In this document: positions 1 to 9,178 of the stretch, piece by piece
How the letters are laid out: each line of letters begins with the position of its first letter
Numbering within the stretch: the first letter of the stretch is position 1
NCBI RefSeq assembly: GCF_900111745.1
Contig: NZ_FOIJ01000006.1
Span: 248,001-312,000 of the forward strand
DNA length: 64,000 nucleotides
Source of the DNA: Stigmatella erecta
GTDB taxonomy: Bacteria > Myxococcota > Myxococcia > Myxococcales > Myxococcaceae
Reading direction: 5' to 3'
Notes under the pieces: model-generated
Database searches by the model: none
Seen by the model: the letters and a program-made list of their open reading frames with translations, nothing else
Told to the model about the DNA's origin: nothing
Program-made: the position numbers and the translations under genes

Positions 1-158
1 TATACCTTAGGCGGAGAATTCTTTCCATGACCCCGCGCGCGCATTCCTTTTTGAGCCGCGCTGTGCATCGCTCAGCCGTCCACAATCAGCGCCCAAAACC
101 CTTGTTCCCCTGCACCGGCACCGGAGACTCACGCCCGCGTACACAGGGAGGCGCACGC

Positions 159-1115
159 ATGGAGACACGGCAGCTGGGCAATTCAGACCTACACCTCACC
201 CCGATTGGCTTTGGCGCCTGGGCCATCGGCGGCTCGGGCTATGCGTTCGCCTGGGGCCCGCAGGACGACGCGCAATCCGTGCGCGCCCTCCACCGTGCCC
301 TGGACCGGGGCATCAACTGGATTGACACCGCGGCGGTGTATGGACTGGGCCACTCGGAGGAAGTCGTCGCCCGGGCCCTCAGGGGCCGCGCGAACCGGCC
401 CTTTGTCTTCACCAAGTGCGGGCTTGTCTGGGATGCCAGGGGCCAGGTGTCCAACGAGCTGAGCGCGGACTCCATCCGCCGCGAGTGTGAGGCCAGCCTG
501 CGCCGGCTCCAGACCGACACCATCGACTTGTATCAGGTGCACTGGCCGCTGGAGGGCGGCTCGCTCAAGGGCATCGAGGAGGGCTGGAAGGCGCTGGCGG
601 AGCTGAAGCGCCAGGGCAAGGTGCGCTGGATTGGCGTCTCCAACTTCGATGAGAAGCAGCTGGCGTTCGCGCACTCGATTTCGCCCATCACCTCGCTCCA
701 GCCGCCCTACTCGCTCATCCAGCGCGAGATTGAGAAGACCCTCCTGCCCTTCTGCGAGCGCCACCAGATGGGCGTCATCGTCTACTCACCCATGGCCTCG
801 GGGCTGCTGACGGGCGCCATGACGCGCGAGCGCGCCGCGAAGCTCCCCAAGGACGACTGGCGGCGCAGCAGCCGGGACTTCCAGGAGCCTCTGCTGTCCA
901 AGCACCTGGCGCGGGTGGACCGGCTGCGCGAGGTGGCCGCCAAGCACGGCCGCTCCCCGGCCGAGGCCGCCATCGCCTGGACGCTGCGCAAGCCCGCCAT
1001 CACCGCCGCCATCGTGGGCGCCCGGAGCGCCGAGCAGGTGGACGGCTTCATCGGCGCCATGGACTTCCGGCTCTCGGAGGCCGAGGTGGCCCAGGCCGAG
1101 GACGGCCTGCGCTAG
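159..1115 (+). CDS. Aldo/keto reductase
   Basis: A 318-aa NADPH-dependent oxidoreductase of the aldo/keto reductase superfamily, expected to be a cytoplasmic (beta/alpha)8 barrel reducing aldehydes or ketones. The catalytic tetrad is visible: Asp56 and Tyr61 in DTAAVYG, Lys86 in FTKCG and His128 in QVHWP. The frame is open upstream to 27, but the ATG at 159 is chosen because it has an AGGGAG ribosome site 8 bases upstream and because the family begins with the METRQLGNSDL-type strand. The 158 bases before it hold no gene I can recognise. The substrate cannot be read from the sequence. Confidence 0.93.
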   Translation: METRQLGNSDLHLTPIGFGAWAIGGSGYAFAWGPQDDAQSVRALHRALDRGINWIDTAAVYGLGHSEEVVARALRGRANRPFVFTKCGLVWDARGQVSNELSADSIRRECEASLRRLQTDTIDLYQVHWPLEGGSLKGIEEGWKALAELKRQGKVRWIGVSNFDEKQLAFAHSISPITSLQPPYSLIQREIEKTLLPFCERHQMGVIVYSPMASGLLTGAMTRERAAKLPKDDWRRSSRDFQEPLLSKHLARVDRLREVAAKHGRSPAEAAIAWTLRKPAITAAIVGARSAEQVDGFIGAMDFRLSEAEVAQAEDGLR

Positions 1116-1131
1116 GCGCGGCCGGGCCGCC

Positions 1132-1587
1132 TCAGGGGGCGGGCGGGAAGGCGCGCCCCTCCAGCGCCTCGATGGCGGCGCGGACCTCCGCGGGCACGGG
1201 GATCTTCTCGTAGGCGGGGTAGCGGAGGGTGACGATGACGCTGCCGCCGCGCGCGTACAGGGTACCCGTGTCCGCGTCCGCCACCGCGTGCTCCAGGGTG
1301 AGGCTGGTGCGGCCCACGCGGGCCACGCGGGCGCCGGCCACGAGCGAGGCCGGGTAGACGACGGGCTTGAGGTAGTCCGCGCTCGTGGTGGCCAGGATGG
1401 GGCCCACCCCGGAGTGGCCCGCGCTCACCAGGCCGATGCGGGCCAGGTAGGCGATGCGCGCCGACTCGAACCAGACGAAGAAGCGCGCGTTGTTGACGTG
1501 GCCGTACGCATCCATCTCGCTCCAGTGCACCGGGAAGGGGGGCGTGACGAGGGCAAAGTCCTTCAGCGTCTCAGGCATGGCGGCCAT
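1132..1587 (-). CDS. Acyl-CoA thioesterase, hotdog fold (YbgC/FadM type)
   Basis: A 151-aa single hotdog-domain thioesterase of the 4-hydroxybenzoyl-CoA thioesterase-like family, which hydrolyses acyl-CoA thioesters in the cytoplasm. The family motif is present near the N terminus: EMDAYGHVNNARF, with the Asp-x-x-Gly-His-Val-Asn-Asn active-site segment. The frame extends upstream to 1680, but that leader is Pro/Gly-rich and would run into the neighbouring divergent gene. I place the start at the ATG at 1587; the ATG at 1578 (MPETLKDF) is equally possible, and neither has a strong ribosome site. It converges on the aldo/keto reductase with a 16-bp gap. Confidence 0.88.
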   Translation of the reverse strand: MAAMPETLKDFALVTPPFPVHWSEMDAYGHVNNARFFVWFESARIAYLARIGLVSAGHSGVGPILATTSADYLKPVVYPASLVAGARVARVGRTSLTLEHAVADADTGTLYARGGSVIVTLRYPAYEKIPVPAEVRAAIEALEGRAFPPAP

Positions 1588-1673
1588 GCTGGTCCAGACG
1601 CGGCCGCCTGGGAACGGGCATTCCCACCCAGGGGTTGACCCGGGGGGGCAGGCTGGGTGACGGTGAACGGATT

Positions 1674-3455
1674 GTGACACCTCCGGAGAGCGGTACCGCC
1701 ACGAACCCCCAGCGCCGCGCGGACATGGTGCGCTGGCTGCACCCCGCGCAGTTCATCCGCGCCAGCCTGGACGCCATCGTCGCGGCCGTGTTCGGGACCC
1801 GGGCCGACCAGCGGCTCGTGGAGGCGATGGTCCGCCCCCAGGAGCCCTACTTCGACTACTCCAACCTCGAGGACGGCCAGGACGCCTTCTGGCTGGACTA
1901 CGTCGCGGACACCGGCGACGGGTGGAACTCCACCTACTGCATCGCCCGGCTGCTGGCGCTGGCCGAGCTGACGCTCCAGACGCCCGAGGGGGCCGGGCAC
2001 ACCACCCAGCGCGGCCAGGTGCTCGTCTTCGGCGGGGACACGGTGTACCCGGGCGCCAGCCGGGAAACCTATGAGGAGCGGCTCGTGCAGCCCTACGAGG
2101 CGGCCCTGCGCCGCTCGCCGCCGCCCAGCCCGGACCTGTTCGTCATCCCGGGCAACCATGACTGGTACGACGGGCTGGCGGCCTTCCTGCGGCTGTTCTG
2201 CGCCCGGCGGTGGGTGGCGGGCCGGCGCACGCGCCAGAGCCGCAGCTACTTCGCGCTGAAGCTGCCCCGCGGCTGGTGGCTGCTGGGCACCGACGTGCAG
2301 CTCAACAGCGACATCGACGTGCCCCAGGTGGAGTACTTCCGCCAGGTGGCCTCGCGCATGGAGCCCACCGACCGCGTCATCCTCTGCAACGCCGAGCCGG
2401 CGTGGATTCACGCCGCCAACACGAAGCGCCGCCGCGGCTACCTGGAGAACAACCTCGAGTACCTTCAGGAGAAGGTGCTGGGCAAGCGCATCAGCGTCTT
2501 CCTCGCGGGCGACTTGCACCACTACCGGCGGCACGAGAACCCCGAGGGGCAGCAGAAGATCACCGCCGGCGGCGGCGGGGCCTTCCTGCACCCCACGCAC
2601 GCGCCCAAGGCGGACGTGCTGCTGGATGGCTACACGGTGCGCGAGAGCTTCCCGGACGAGAAGACGTCGCGAAAGATTGCCCGGGGCAACCTGCTGCTCA
2701 TCCGCCACAGCCCGCTCTTCGGGCTGATTACCGGCACGCTCTACCTGTCGCTGGCGCTGGCGGCCTACGCCGAGGTGGGCCACCTGGGGCTCACCCAGCT
2801 GCCCCAGGTGCTCTCCTCGGTGGCCTACTCCATGGTGACGCGGCCGTGGAGCATGGGGCTGGGCCTCATCACCCTGCTGAGCCTGGGCGCGTTCGCGGAT
2901 GCGGCCTTCGGGCGCTGGAAGTGGGTGATGGGCCTCTCGCACGGCCTGGGCCACATCGTGGCCGCGTTCTTCTGTGCCTGGGGCGGCACCTACCTCACCG
3001 TGAGCGGCCTGGGCATCTGCGTGGAGCGGGTGGCCACGGACCCCATGCTCTGCGCGGGGGGCTGGCTCCACCTGGCCGGCAAGTTCTTCCTCTCCTCGGC
3101 CTTCACCTTCCTCTTCGGGTTCCTGGTGGGCCCCTTCGTGAGCGGCCTCTACTTCTGGGTGAGCGTCAACGGCTTCCTGGCCCACTCGAACGAGGCGTTC
3201 GGCGCGCTGGCGGTGGCCGACTACAAGAACTTCCTGCGCCTGAAAATCGATACGGCGGGCTGCCTCACCATCTACCCCGTGGGCGTCGAGCGCGTGCCCC
3301 GCAAGTGGAAGGAGACCCACGCCGGGCCCTCCCTCCCCGCCTACGCGCCCGATGACCCGGACGCCACCGAGCCCCGGCTCCTCGAAGCGCCCATCCGCGT
3401 GAACCTGAACGCGCGCAACTGGAACGACGAGGGCGAGGAGCGCTTCAACGAATGA
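1674..3455 (+). CDS. Membrane-associated metallophosphoesterase
   Basis: A calcineurin-like phosphoesterase of about 593 aa. Metal-binding motifs in order are GGDTVYPG (near residue 119), GNHDWYDG (near 159) and AGDLHHYRRH (near 278). The C-terminal half carries several hydrophobic helices (roughly residues 345-510), so the catalytic domain is probably anchored at a membrane. The physiological phosphoester is unknown. The start is uncertain: the GTG at 1674 is chosen because it leaves a short leader before MVRWLHPAQF; the ATG at 1725 would begin there and the ATG at 1635 would add 13 residues. Its 3' end overlaps the convergent DUF819 gene by 11 bp. Confidence 0.85.
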   Translation: MTPPESGTATNPQRRADMVRWLHPAQFIRASLDAIVAAVFGTRADQRLVEAMVRPQEPYFDYSNLEDGQDAFWLDYVADTGDGWNSTYCIARLLALAELTLQTPEGAGHTTQRGQVLVFGGDTVYPGASRETYEERLVQPYEAALRRSPPPSPDLFVIPGNHDWYDGLAAFLRLFCARRWVAGRRTRQSRSYFALKLPRGWWLLGTDVQLNSDIDVPQVEYFRQVASRMEPTDRVILCNAEPAWIHAANTKRRRGYLENNLEYLQEKVLGKRISVFLAGDLHHYRRHENPEGQQKITAGGGGAFLHPTHAPKADVLLDGYTVRESFPDEKTSRKIARGNLLLIRHSPLFGLITGTLYLSLALAAYAEVGHLGLTQLPQVLSSVAYSMVTRPWSMGLGLITLLSLGAFADAAFGRWKWVMGLSHGLGHIVAAFFCAWGGTYLTVSGLGICVERVATDPMLCAGGWLHLAGKFFLSSAFTFLFGFLVGPFVSGLYFWVSVNGFLAHSNEAFGALAVADYKNFLRLKIDTAGCLTIYPVGVERVPRKWKETHAGPSLPAYAPDDPDATEPRLLEAPIRVNLNARNWNDEGEERFNE

Positions 3456-4647
3456 GGAAGTACACCTGCTCCAGCAGGGCCCCGCACAAGAGCCCCCCGT
3501 AGGTGCCCAGCACGTAGCCCAGCACGGCGAGCAGCACCCCCACGGGGGCCAGGGCGGGGTGGAACGCCGCGGCCACCACCGAGGCGGAGGCGGTGCCGCC
3601 CACGTTCGCCTGGGAGCCCACCGCCGCGAAGAAGATGGGCGCCTTGAGCCACCACCGCACCCCGAGAATCACCGCCGCGTGGAAGGCCATCCACACCATG
3701 CCCACCGCCACGAGCGCGGGCGCATCCAGCAGGCGGCGGAACTCCGCCTGCGCGCCGATGGTGGCGATCAGCAGGTACAGGAGCACCGTGCCCAGGCGGC
3801 TGGCCCCCGCGCCCTCCAGCTGGCGCGCCGGGGTGAAGGACAGCCCCACGCCCACCGCCGTCACCAGCAGCACCACCCACGTGAAGCCCGTCACCATGGT
3901 GCCCAGATCCGGCAGCACGCGCGCCAGCGCCGTGCACGCCACGGTGACGCCGAAGGCAATGCCCAGCATCCACAGCAGGTCCGCCAGGCTCGCCGGCCGC
4001 GCGCTCCCCGCCTGGAGCTGCTCCACCTCCTGCCGCACCGCCTCCAGCGTGCGCCGGTCCGCGCCCAGGCGCGCATCCATCGTCTTCTCGCGGCCCGCGA
4101 AGGACAGCAGCACCGCCGTCCAGATGTTGGAGACGCCCACATCCACCACCACCAGCATGCTCAGCGTGCTGTCCGAGGCGCCCACGCTCTGGCCAATGGC
4201 CACGAAGTTCGCGCTGCCCCCAATCCACGAGCCGCTCAGCGCCGCCAGCCCCTTCCAGGCCTGGTCCCCCAGCTCCGCCGGCACCAGCCCCCCCAGCACC
4301 AGGTACGCCAGGGGCCCGCCGAGGATGATGCCCACCGCGCCCGCCAGGAAGAGCACCACGGCGTTGCGCCCCAGCCGGGCAATGGAGGGCAGGTCCACCG
4401 AGAGCACCAGCAGCACCAGGCTCGAGGGCAGCAGGTACACGCGCACGAAGCGGTACAGCTCGGACTGGAGCGGAATGACGCCCAGGTTCGAGAGCGCCGT
4501 GGGCACGAAGTAGATGAAGACGATGAGCGGCACCACGCCGAAGAAGCGGTGAAGGGCCGGGTGCCGGTCCGCGAGCACCAGGAGGCCGAGCACGCCCAGC
4601 AGCACGGCGAACACCGCCATGGGCTCCTGAATGAGCGCCGGACTCAC
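3445..4647 (-). CDS. DUF819 family membrane protein
   Basis: A 400-aa polytopic inner-membrane protein of the DUF819 (YjcL-like) family, about ten hydrophobic helices, with the conserved ALSGSWIGGSANFVA segment. The transport function of the family is not settled. The GTG at 4647 overlaps the stop of the dipeptide epimerase in a GTGA arrangement, so the two are translationally coupled; the next start, ATG 4620, would uncouple them. Coupling with a cell-wall dipeptide epimerase suggests a role in importing or handling muropeptide-derived dipeptides, but that is inference. Confidence 0.88.
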   Translation of the reverse strand: MSPALIQEPMAVFAVLLGVLGLLVLADRHPALHRFFGVVPLIVFIYFVPTALSNLGVIPLQSELYRFVRVYLLPSSLVLLVLSVDLPSIARLGRNAVVLFLAGAVGIILGGPLAYLVLGGLVPAELGDQAWKGLAALSGSWIGGSANFVAIGQSVGASDSTLSMLVVVDVGVSNIWTAVLLSFAGREKTMDARLGADRRTLEAVRQEVEQLQAGSARPASLADLLWMLGIAFGVTVACTALARVLPDLGTMVTGFTWVVLLVTAVGVGLSFTPARQLEGAGASRLGTVLLYLLIATIGAQAEFRRLLDAPALVAVGMVWMAFHAAVILGVRWWLKAPIFFAAVGSQANVGGTASASVVAAAFHPALAPVGVLLAVLGYVLGTYGGLLCGALLEQVYFLIR

Positions 4648-5663
4648 CGGGCCCTCACGCCCAGCCCCACGCCCTCGCCCAGCCGGATGCGCCCCGCCTC
4701 CACCGGGTGCCCCACGAAGGGGTCCTCGGCGAGCAGCAGGTTGCCGTCCAAATCCAACCAGTCCGCCAGGGGGCCCAGGTGGGCCCCGGCCGCGATGCCC
4801 ACGCCGGTCTCCACCATGCAGCCAATCATCACCTTCAGCCCACAGGCCCGCGCGGCCTCGACGGTGCGCAGCGCCTCGCGGATGCCTCCGGCCTTCTGCA
4901 GCTTGATGTTGATGCCGTGGTAGCCCTCGGCCAGGCGCGGCACATCCGAGGCCTGGAGGAGGGCCTCGTCCGCCACCAGCGGCAGGGGCGAGCGGGCGCG
5001 CAGCCACCGGGCGCCCTCCACGTCCGCCGCGGGCAGGGGCTGCTCCACCAGCTCCACGCCTTGCGTGGCCAGCCACTCGATGTGCGCCAGCGCCTCGTCG
5101 GGGCGCCAGGCCTCGTTGGCATCCACGCGAATCACCTTGGAGGTGGCGTTGCGCACCGCGCCGAACACCTCGCGCACGCGGCCTGCGCCCAGCTTCACCT
5201 TGAGCACCGGGTACGGCGCGGCCTCCTGCACCTTGCGCGCGAGCGTCTCCGGCTCATCGATGCCGATGGAGAACGAGGTGAGGGGCATGCGCGCCGGATC
5301 CACCCCCCACAGCCGGTACAGCGGAACGTCCATCAGCTGCGCGGCCAGGTCGTGCAGGGCGATGTCCACCGCCGCCTTCGCCGCGCCGTGGCCCGGCACG
5401 GCGGCCTGGAGCGCCTCCGACACCTCCCGGAAGTGGCGGGGGTCCGCCCCCTCCACCACCGGCGCGAGGAGCTGGAGCGCCTCCAGCACCGTCTCCGCGG
5501 ACTCCCCGTACCGGACGTTGGGGGCCGCCTCTCCCCGCCCGGTGAGCGCCCCCGAGCGAAGCTCCACGAGGACGTTGCGCTTGGAGGTGCTGGTCCCCCG
5601 GGCAATCGTCCAGGCGTGGCGAAGCGGCAACTCGAGGACGTGGGCGGTCAGGGCCAGAGACAT
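4644..5663 (-). CDS. Dipeptide epimerase (enolase superfamily)
   Basis: A 339-aa enolase-superfamily enzyme resembling L-Ala-D/L-Glu epimerases, which recycle murein dipeptides in the cytoplasm. The muconate-lactonizing-enzyme arrangement is complete: Lys155 and Lys157 in LKVKLG, metal ligands Asp181 (RVDANEAW), Glu207 (VEQPL) and Asp232 (ADEA), and the second base Lys254 in NIKLQK. The ATG at 5663 is the family-type start (MSLALTAHVLELPL); a longer open frame upstream is low-complexity. It is the first gene of a two-gene operon with the DUF819 membrane protein. Exact dipeptide specificity cannot be read from sequence alone. Confidence 0.9.
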   Translation of the reverse strand: MSLALTAHVLELPLRHAWTIARGTSTSKRNVLVELRSGALTGRGEAAPNVRYGESAETVLEALQLLAPVVEGADPRHFREVSEALQAAVPGHGAAKAAVDIALHDLAAQLMDVPLYRLWGVDPARMPLTSFSIGIDEPETLARKVQEAAPYPVLKVKLGAGRVREVFGAVRNATSKVIRVDANEAWRPDEALAHIEWLATQGVELVEQPLPAADVEGARWLRARSPLPLVADEALLQASDVPRLAEGYHGINIKLQKAGGIREALRTVEAARACGLKVMIGCMVETGVGIAAGAHLGPLADWLDLDGNLLLAEDPFVGHPVEAGRIRLGEGVGLGVRAR

Positions 5664-5749
5664 GGGCGAGGGCTCCCAGGAGAATGAGAGCCCTCTAGCA
5701 CGATGTCCTGGGAAGCGGGGTGCCCTGCGGCTTCGTTCCGACGTTCCGC

Positions 5750-6388
5750 TTAGTTGGGCGCCAGGTAGCGAATCACCTTCCACGAGCCGTCGAGGTGCAG
5801 CTCGATGCTCTTCTGCGGCGTGCCCACCGGGATAGCGGGGGTGCCCAGGTTCAGCTCGGGGAAGATGATCTGCTTGCCGTTGAAGCGGAACAGCTTGCCC
5901 AGCACCTTGATCTCCTCACCGCCGATGTTGAAGATCACCTCGCCGATGTCCGCGAAGAAGCCCGGCAGCACGAGCGCCGAGGCCGGCAGCTTCACGGGAA
6001 TCGCGGGGACCTCGACGCCGTCGATGTCGATGCAGCGGTAGGGGTTGTAGTTGATTTCCGGCAGGGTGAAGGAGAAGGAGGGAATCTGGGTGCCGAGCTC
6101 CGGCAGGGCGAACAGCGGGGTGCCCTCGGTGCCCAGGTTGATGCCGGGCAGGTTCAGGGAGTAGCCGAGGATGTTCTGCGCCGTCTCATCCACGTGCACG
6201 CGAATCGGATCCGCCAGCGCGCTCAGGGCGGGGACGTAGACGGGCACCGCGGGGGTGGAGACCGTGAAGCCATCCAGGTGGCTGAACACGTACACGCACG
6301 TGGGGTGCGCCGCGGCGATGCTCGGAACAGCCAGGCCCGCGATCGAGGCCACGCCCATGAGGAAACGCTTCAGGAAACGGGGGGTCAT
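5750..6388 (-). CDS. Secreted hypothetical protein
   Basis: A 212-aa protein with a typical Sec signal peptide (basic MTPRFLKRF, hydrophobic core, AAA cleavage region before HPTCVYV). The mature part is rich in beta-prone, Pro-punctuated segments (for example FTLPEINYNPY and LNLGTPAIPVG) and has only two cysteines. I recognise no family. The start at 6388 follows a GGAGAG ribosome site. It is transcribed divergently from the patatin gene, with an AT-rich stretch between them. Probably periplasmic or surface-exposed. Confidence 0.75.
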   Translation of the reverse strand: MTPRFLKRFLMGVASIAGLAVPSIAAAHPTCVYVFSHLDGFTVSTPAVPVYVPALSALADPIRVHVDETAQNILGYSLNLPGINLGTEGTPLFALPELGTQIPSFSFTLPEINYNPYRCIDIDGVEVPAIPVKLPASALVLPGFFADIGEVIFNIGGEEIKVLGKLFRFNGKQIIFPELNLGTPAIPVGTPQKSIELHLDGSWKVIRYLAPN

Positions 6389-6588
6389 GTTGCTCTCCAG
6401 GACAGGCCCGCCGAGAGCCAGGGGGTCATCCCCTGCGCTTCGCCGCGCCTTCATGGATTTATTGAAGGGACGGGATATTTCTGGATCTCCCCAGAATTAA
6501 ATTTTCCATTGTCTTTCAAAGTATCCGGGGAACGGCGGAGGGAAGGTGGGCTCCTTTTCCGAGGCGGCCGGGATAGGGTCGGCGGGGT
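6389..6588. promoter_or_regulatory. Divergent promoter region, AT-rich core
   Basis: A 200-bp gap between the divergent secreted protein (minus) and patatin (plus) genes. The segment around 6460-6525 is markedly AT-rich for this genome (for example aattaaattttcc near 6495), as expected for promoter DNA. No operator or convincing -35/-10 pair could be fixed by eye. Confidence 0.4.
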
Positions 6589-7650
6589 ATGCCACCTTCT
6601 CTTACCCTGCGAGCGGGTCCCGAAGCCCTGCGGCGTTTGCGCGAGCACGGCCTGCGCGCCGAGGACGTGGACGTGCTGCCGGGCGCCTCGGGCGGGCCCA
6701 AGTGGCTGGTGCTGTCTGGGCTGGACCGGGTCCTCTTCGGCGAGTTCCTGCGCCAGCCGCGCACCCGCCCGCTGCACCTCATCGGCGCGTCCATCGGGAG
6801 CTGGCGCCTGGCGTGCCTGGCGCAGAAGGAGCCCATGGCGGCGCTCGACCGCTTCGCGGCGGCGTACCTGGAGCAGCGCTATCCGCCCCGGCCGCCGCCC
6901 TCGCTCGTCTCCGAGACGAGCGGGCGCATCCTGGATGCGCTGCTGGGACCGCAGGGGGCAGAGGAGATTGTGGGCCACCCCTGGGCGCGGCTGCACGTGA
7001 TGACGACGCTGTGCCGGGGGCCCACGGCCAGCGACACCCCGGGCGTGCTCTTCTCGGGCCTGGCCGTGGCGGCCCTGGCCAACGGGGTGAGCCGGCGCAC
7101 GCTCGCGCTCCAGATGAAGCGCGCCCTGTTCCACACCGCCGGGGACAGCAGCCCGTTCGCGGGCCTGAAGGACTTGCCCACGGTGCACCAGCCGCTGACG
7201 CGGGAGAACCTGCGGGCGGCGCTCCTGGCCTCCGCCTCCATCCCCGGGTTGATGAGCGGCGTGCGCGTTCCGGGCGCGCTCGCGGGGACGTACCGGGATG
7301 GGGGCATCGTGGACTACCACCCGAACCTGCACTTCGGGCCGGGGCAGGGCCTGGTGCTCTACCCGCACTTCTATCCCCATGTGATTCCGGGCTGGTTCGA
7401 CAAGTCGCTGCGCTGGCGGTGGAGCCTGTCGCGGCACTTCCAGCGCGCGCTCCTGCTGTCGCCGTCCGAGGCGTTCGTCTCGCGCCTGCCCCACGGGAAG
7501 ATTCCCGACCGGGAGGACTTCTTCCGGTTCGGCGACGCGGAGCGGATCCGCAACTGGAACACGGTGCGGCAGGCCAGTGCGCAGCTGGGCGAGGAGTTCC
7601 AGGAGCTGCTGGCCACGGGACGTTGGGTGGACCGCGTTCAGCCGCTCTGA
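6589..7650 (+). CDS. Patatin-like phospholipase
   Basis: A 353-aa patatin-fold lipid acyl hydrolase. The nucleophile elbow is GASIGSW with Ser68, and the catalytic Asp237 lies in the DGGIVDYH motif, giving the Ser-Asp dyad of the family. A glycine-rich GASGGPKW segment near residue 32 sits where these proteins usually have the oxyanion loop. No signal peptide is visible, so it is probably cytoplasmic. The gene stands 39 bp before the M20 peptidase on the same strand and may be cotranscribed with it. Confidence 0.87.
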   Translation: MPPSLTLRAGPEALRRLREHGLRAEDVDVLPGASGGPKWLVLSGLDRVLFGEFLRQPRTRPLHLIGASIGSWRLACLAQKEPMAALDRFAAAYLEQRYPPRPPPSLVSETSGRILDALLGPQGAEEIVGHPWARLHVMTTLCRGPTASDTPGVLFSGLAVAALANGVSRRTLALQMKRALFHTAGDSSPFAGLKDLPTVHQPLTRENLRAALLASASIPGLMSGVRVPGALAGTYRDGGIVDYHPNLHFGPGQGLVLYPHFYPHVIPGWFDKSLRWRWSLSRHFQRALLLSPSEAFVSRLPHGKIPDREDFFRFGDAERIRNWNTVRQASAQLGEEFQELLATGRWVDRVQPL

Positions 7651-7689
7651 GGGCCGCCGCGGCCTGGGGAAGCGGGGTAGGTTGCGCGC

Positions 7690-9093
7690 ATGCGAGCCCT
7701 GTCCCTGTGTCTTGGTCTCATCGCCCTGGGGTGCGGTCATGCCTCCGGGCGGGCCCCGGCCGCCGCGCCCCGGACGGAGGAGCTGCGCACGCTGCTCTCC
7801 GAGCTGGTCGCGGTGGACACGTCCAACCCGCCCGGGAACGAGACGGCCGCGGCACGCATCGCCGGGCGGTGGCTGAGCGAGGCCGGCATCGAGGTGGCGC
7901 TGTTCGAGCCCGCGCCCGGACGCGGCAACCTGCTGGCCCGGCTGAAGGGAACGGGCCACGGGCGGCCCTTGCTGGTCCTGGCCCACCTGGACACGGTGCC
8001 GGCCCGGAAGGAGGAGTGGGCCACGGATCCGTGGACGCTCACCGAGCGGGACGGCTTCCTGTACGGGCGGGGCGTGCAGGACAACAAGGGCATGGCGGCC
8101 GCGAGCGTGCTGGCGCTGCGGCGGCTCCAGCGCGAGGGGGGGCCGCGCGCACGCGACATCCTCCTGTACCTCGGGGCGGACGAGGAGGTGGGGGCGGGCC
8201 ATGGCCTGGAGTGGATGCTGGCGAACCATCCGGAGCTGAAAGAGGCGGAGTTCGCCCTGAACGAAGGAGGACTGACCGAGCTGAGCGAGGACCGCGGCCG
8301 GGTGCGCTTCGTGGCGCTTCAGGCGGCGGAGCGAGTCTCCCGGAACGTGGTGCTGAAGGCCACGGGCCCGGGGGGACACTCCTCCGCGCCCCCGGTGGCG
8401 CCCAACCCGCTGGTGCGCCTCGCGGCGGCGGTGGCGCGCGTGGGGGCCCTGCCCTTCCCCGCCCGGCTGACGCCCGCCGCCAGGCTGCACATCCAGGCCC
8501 GCGCGCCCATGACAGAGGGCGAGCTGGGCGAGGCCTTGAAGCGCATTGCCGCCGCTCCGGAGGCCCCGCCCCAGGAGGCCGTGGACACGGTGGCGCGGTT
8601 GGATCCGGCGCTGGCGGCGGTGATGCGCACCACGTGCGTGCCGACGGTGTTCCACGCGGGCACCCGCTCCAACGTCATTCCCGCGACGGCGGAGGCCACC
8701 CTGAACTGCCGGCTGCTCCCGGACGAGGACGTGCACGCGCTCCAGGCCCGGCTCGTGGCCGCGGTGGCGGACCCTTCCATCGAGGTGCAGATGGACACGC
8801 GGGCTCCCGACTCGCCCATGTCGCCCGTGGGGGACAACGCGATGTTCCGCGCCGCGAAGGCCGCGGCGGCGCGCGTGTGGCCGGGCGTGCCCGTCATCCC
8901 CCGCCAGTCCACGGGGACCACCGAGTCCGCGATGCTGCGCCGGGCGGGAATCCACGCGTATGGCATTGACCTCTTCGCGCTGACGCCAGAGGACGCGCGC
9001 ACCGCCCATGCGCCCAATGAGCGCGTGCCGGTGGCCTCGCTGCAACCCGGCGCCGAGTTCGTCTACCAACTGCTGCGAGAGCTGACGAAGTAA
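7690..9093 (+). CDS. M20 family metallopeptidase lipoprotein
   Basis: A 467-aa zinc peptidase of the M20/M28-like aminoacylase-carboxypeptidase group. A lipoprotein signal peptide with lipobox LGC places Cys15 as the lipidated residue, so the enzyme should be membrane-anchored outside the cytoplasm. Metal ligands follow the family order: His99 and Asp101 in LAHLDTVP, Asp131 in GVQDNKG, Glu165/Glu166 in DEEVGAG, and a late GTTES plus THAPNE with the final His. Its length is normal for two-domain M20 enzymes. It likely trims peptides or N-acyl amino acids; the substrate is not known. Confidence 0.9.
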   Translation: MRALSLCLGLIALGCGHASGRAPAAAPRTEELRTLLSELVAVDTSNPPGNETAAARIAGRWLSEAGIEVALFEPAPGRGNLLARLKGTGHGRPLLVLAHLDTVPARKEEWATDPWTLTERDGFLYGRGVQDNKGMAAASVLALRRLQREGGPRARDILLYLGADEEVGAGHGLEWMLANHPELKEAEFALNEGGLTELSEDRGRVRFVALQAAERVSRNVVLKATGPGGHSSAPPVAPNPLVRLAAAVARVGALPFPARLTPAARLHIQARAPMTEGELGEALKRIAAAPEAPPQEAVDTVARLDPALAAVMRTTCVPTVFHAGTRSNVIPATAEATLNCRLLPDEDVHALQARLVAAVADPSIEVQMDTRAPDSPMSPVGDNAMFRAAKAAAARVWPGVPVIPRQSTGTTESAMLRRAGIHAYGIDLFALTPEDARTAHAPNERVPVASLQPGAEFVYQLLRELTK

Positions 9094-9127
9094 CACTTCG
9101 TCCATCGCTCCCCGCCCCGTCGAGACG

Positions 9128-9170
9128 AAAACCGGGTCCATCCTCTCTACCACGCGAGAGAAATGGACCC
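9128..9170 (-). terminator. Hairpin terminator after the RCC1 gene
   Basis: An inverted repeat (gggtccat at 9134-9141 against atggaccc at 9163-9170, with an inner ctctc/gagag pairing) lies 9 bp past the stop of the minus-strand RCC1 gene. On the minus strand it is followed by CGG and a short T run (9128-9131). It may also slow readthrough from the convergent peptidase gene. Confidence 0.6.
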
Positions 9171-9178
9171 AGAAGATG

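Noticed and set aside
1563-3320. Long minus-strand open frames opposite good genes (here and at 6451-9153, 45020-47401, 54821-57493, 62217-63878)
   Set aside because: Low-complexity Arg/Gly/Pro/Ala translations typical of high-GC antisense frames; no domains or ribosome sites.
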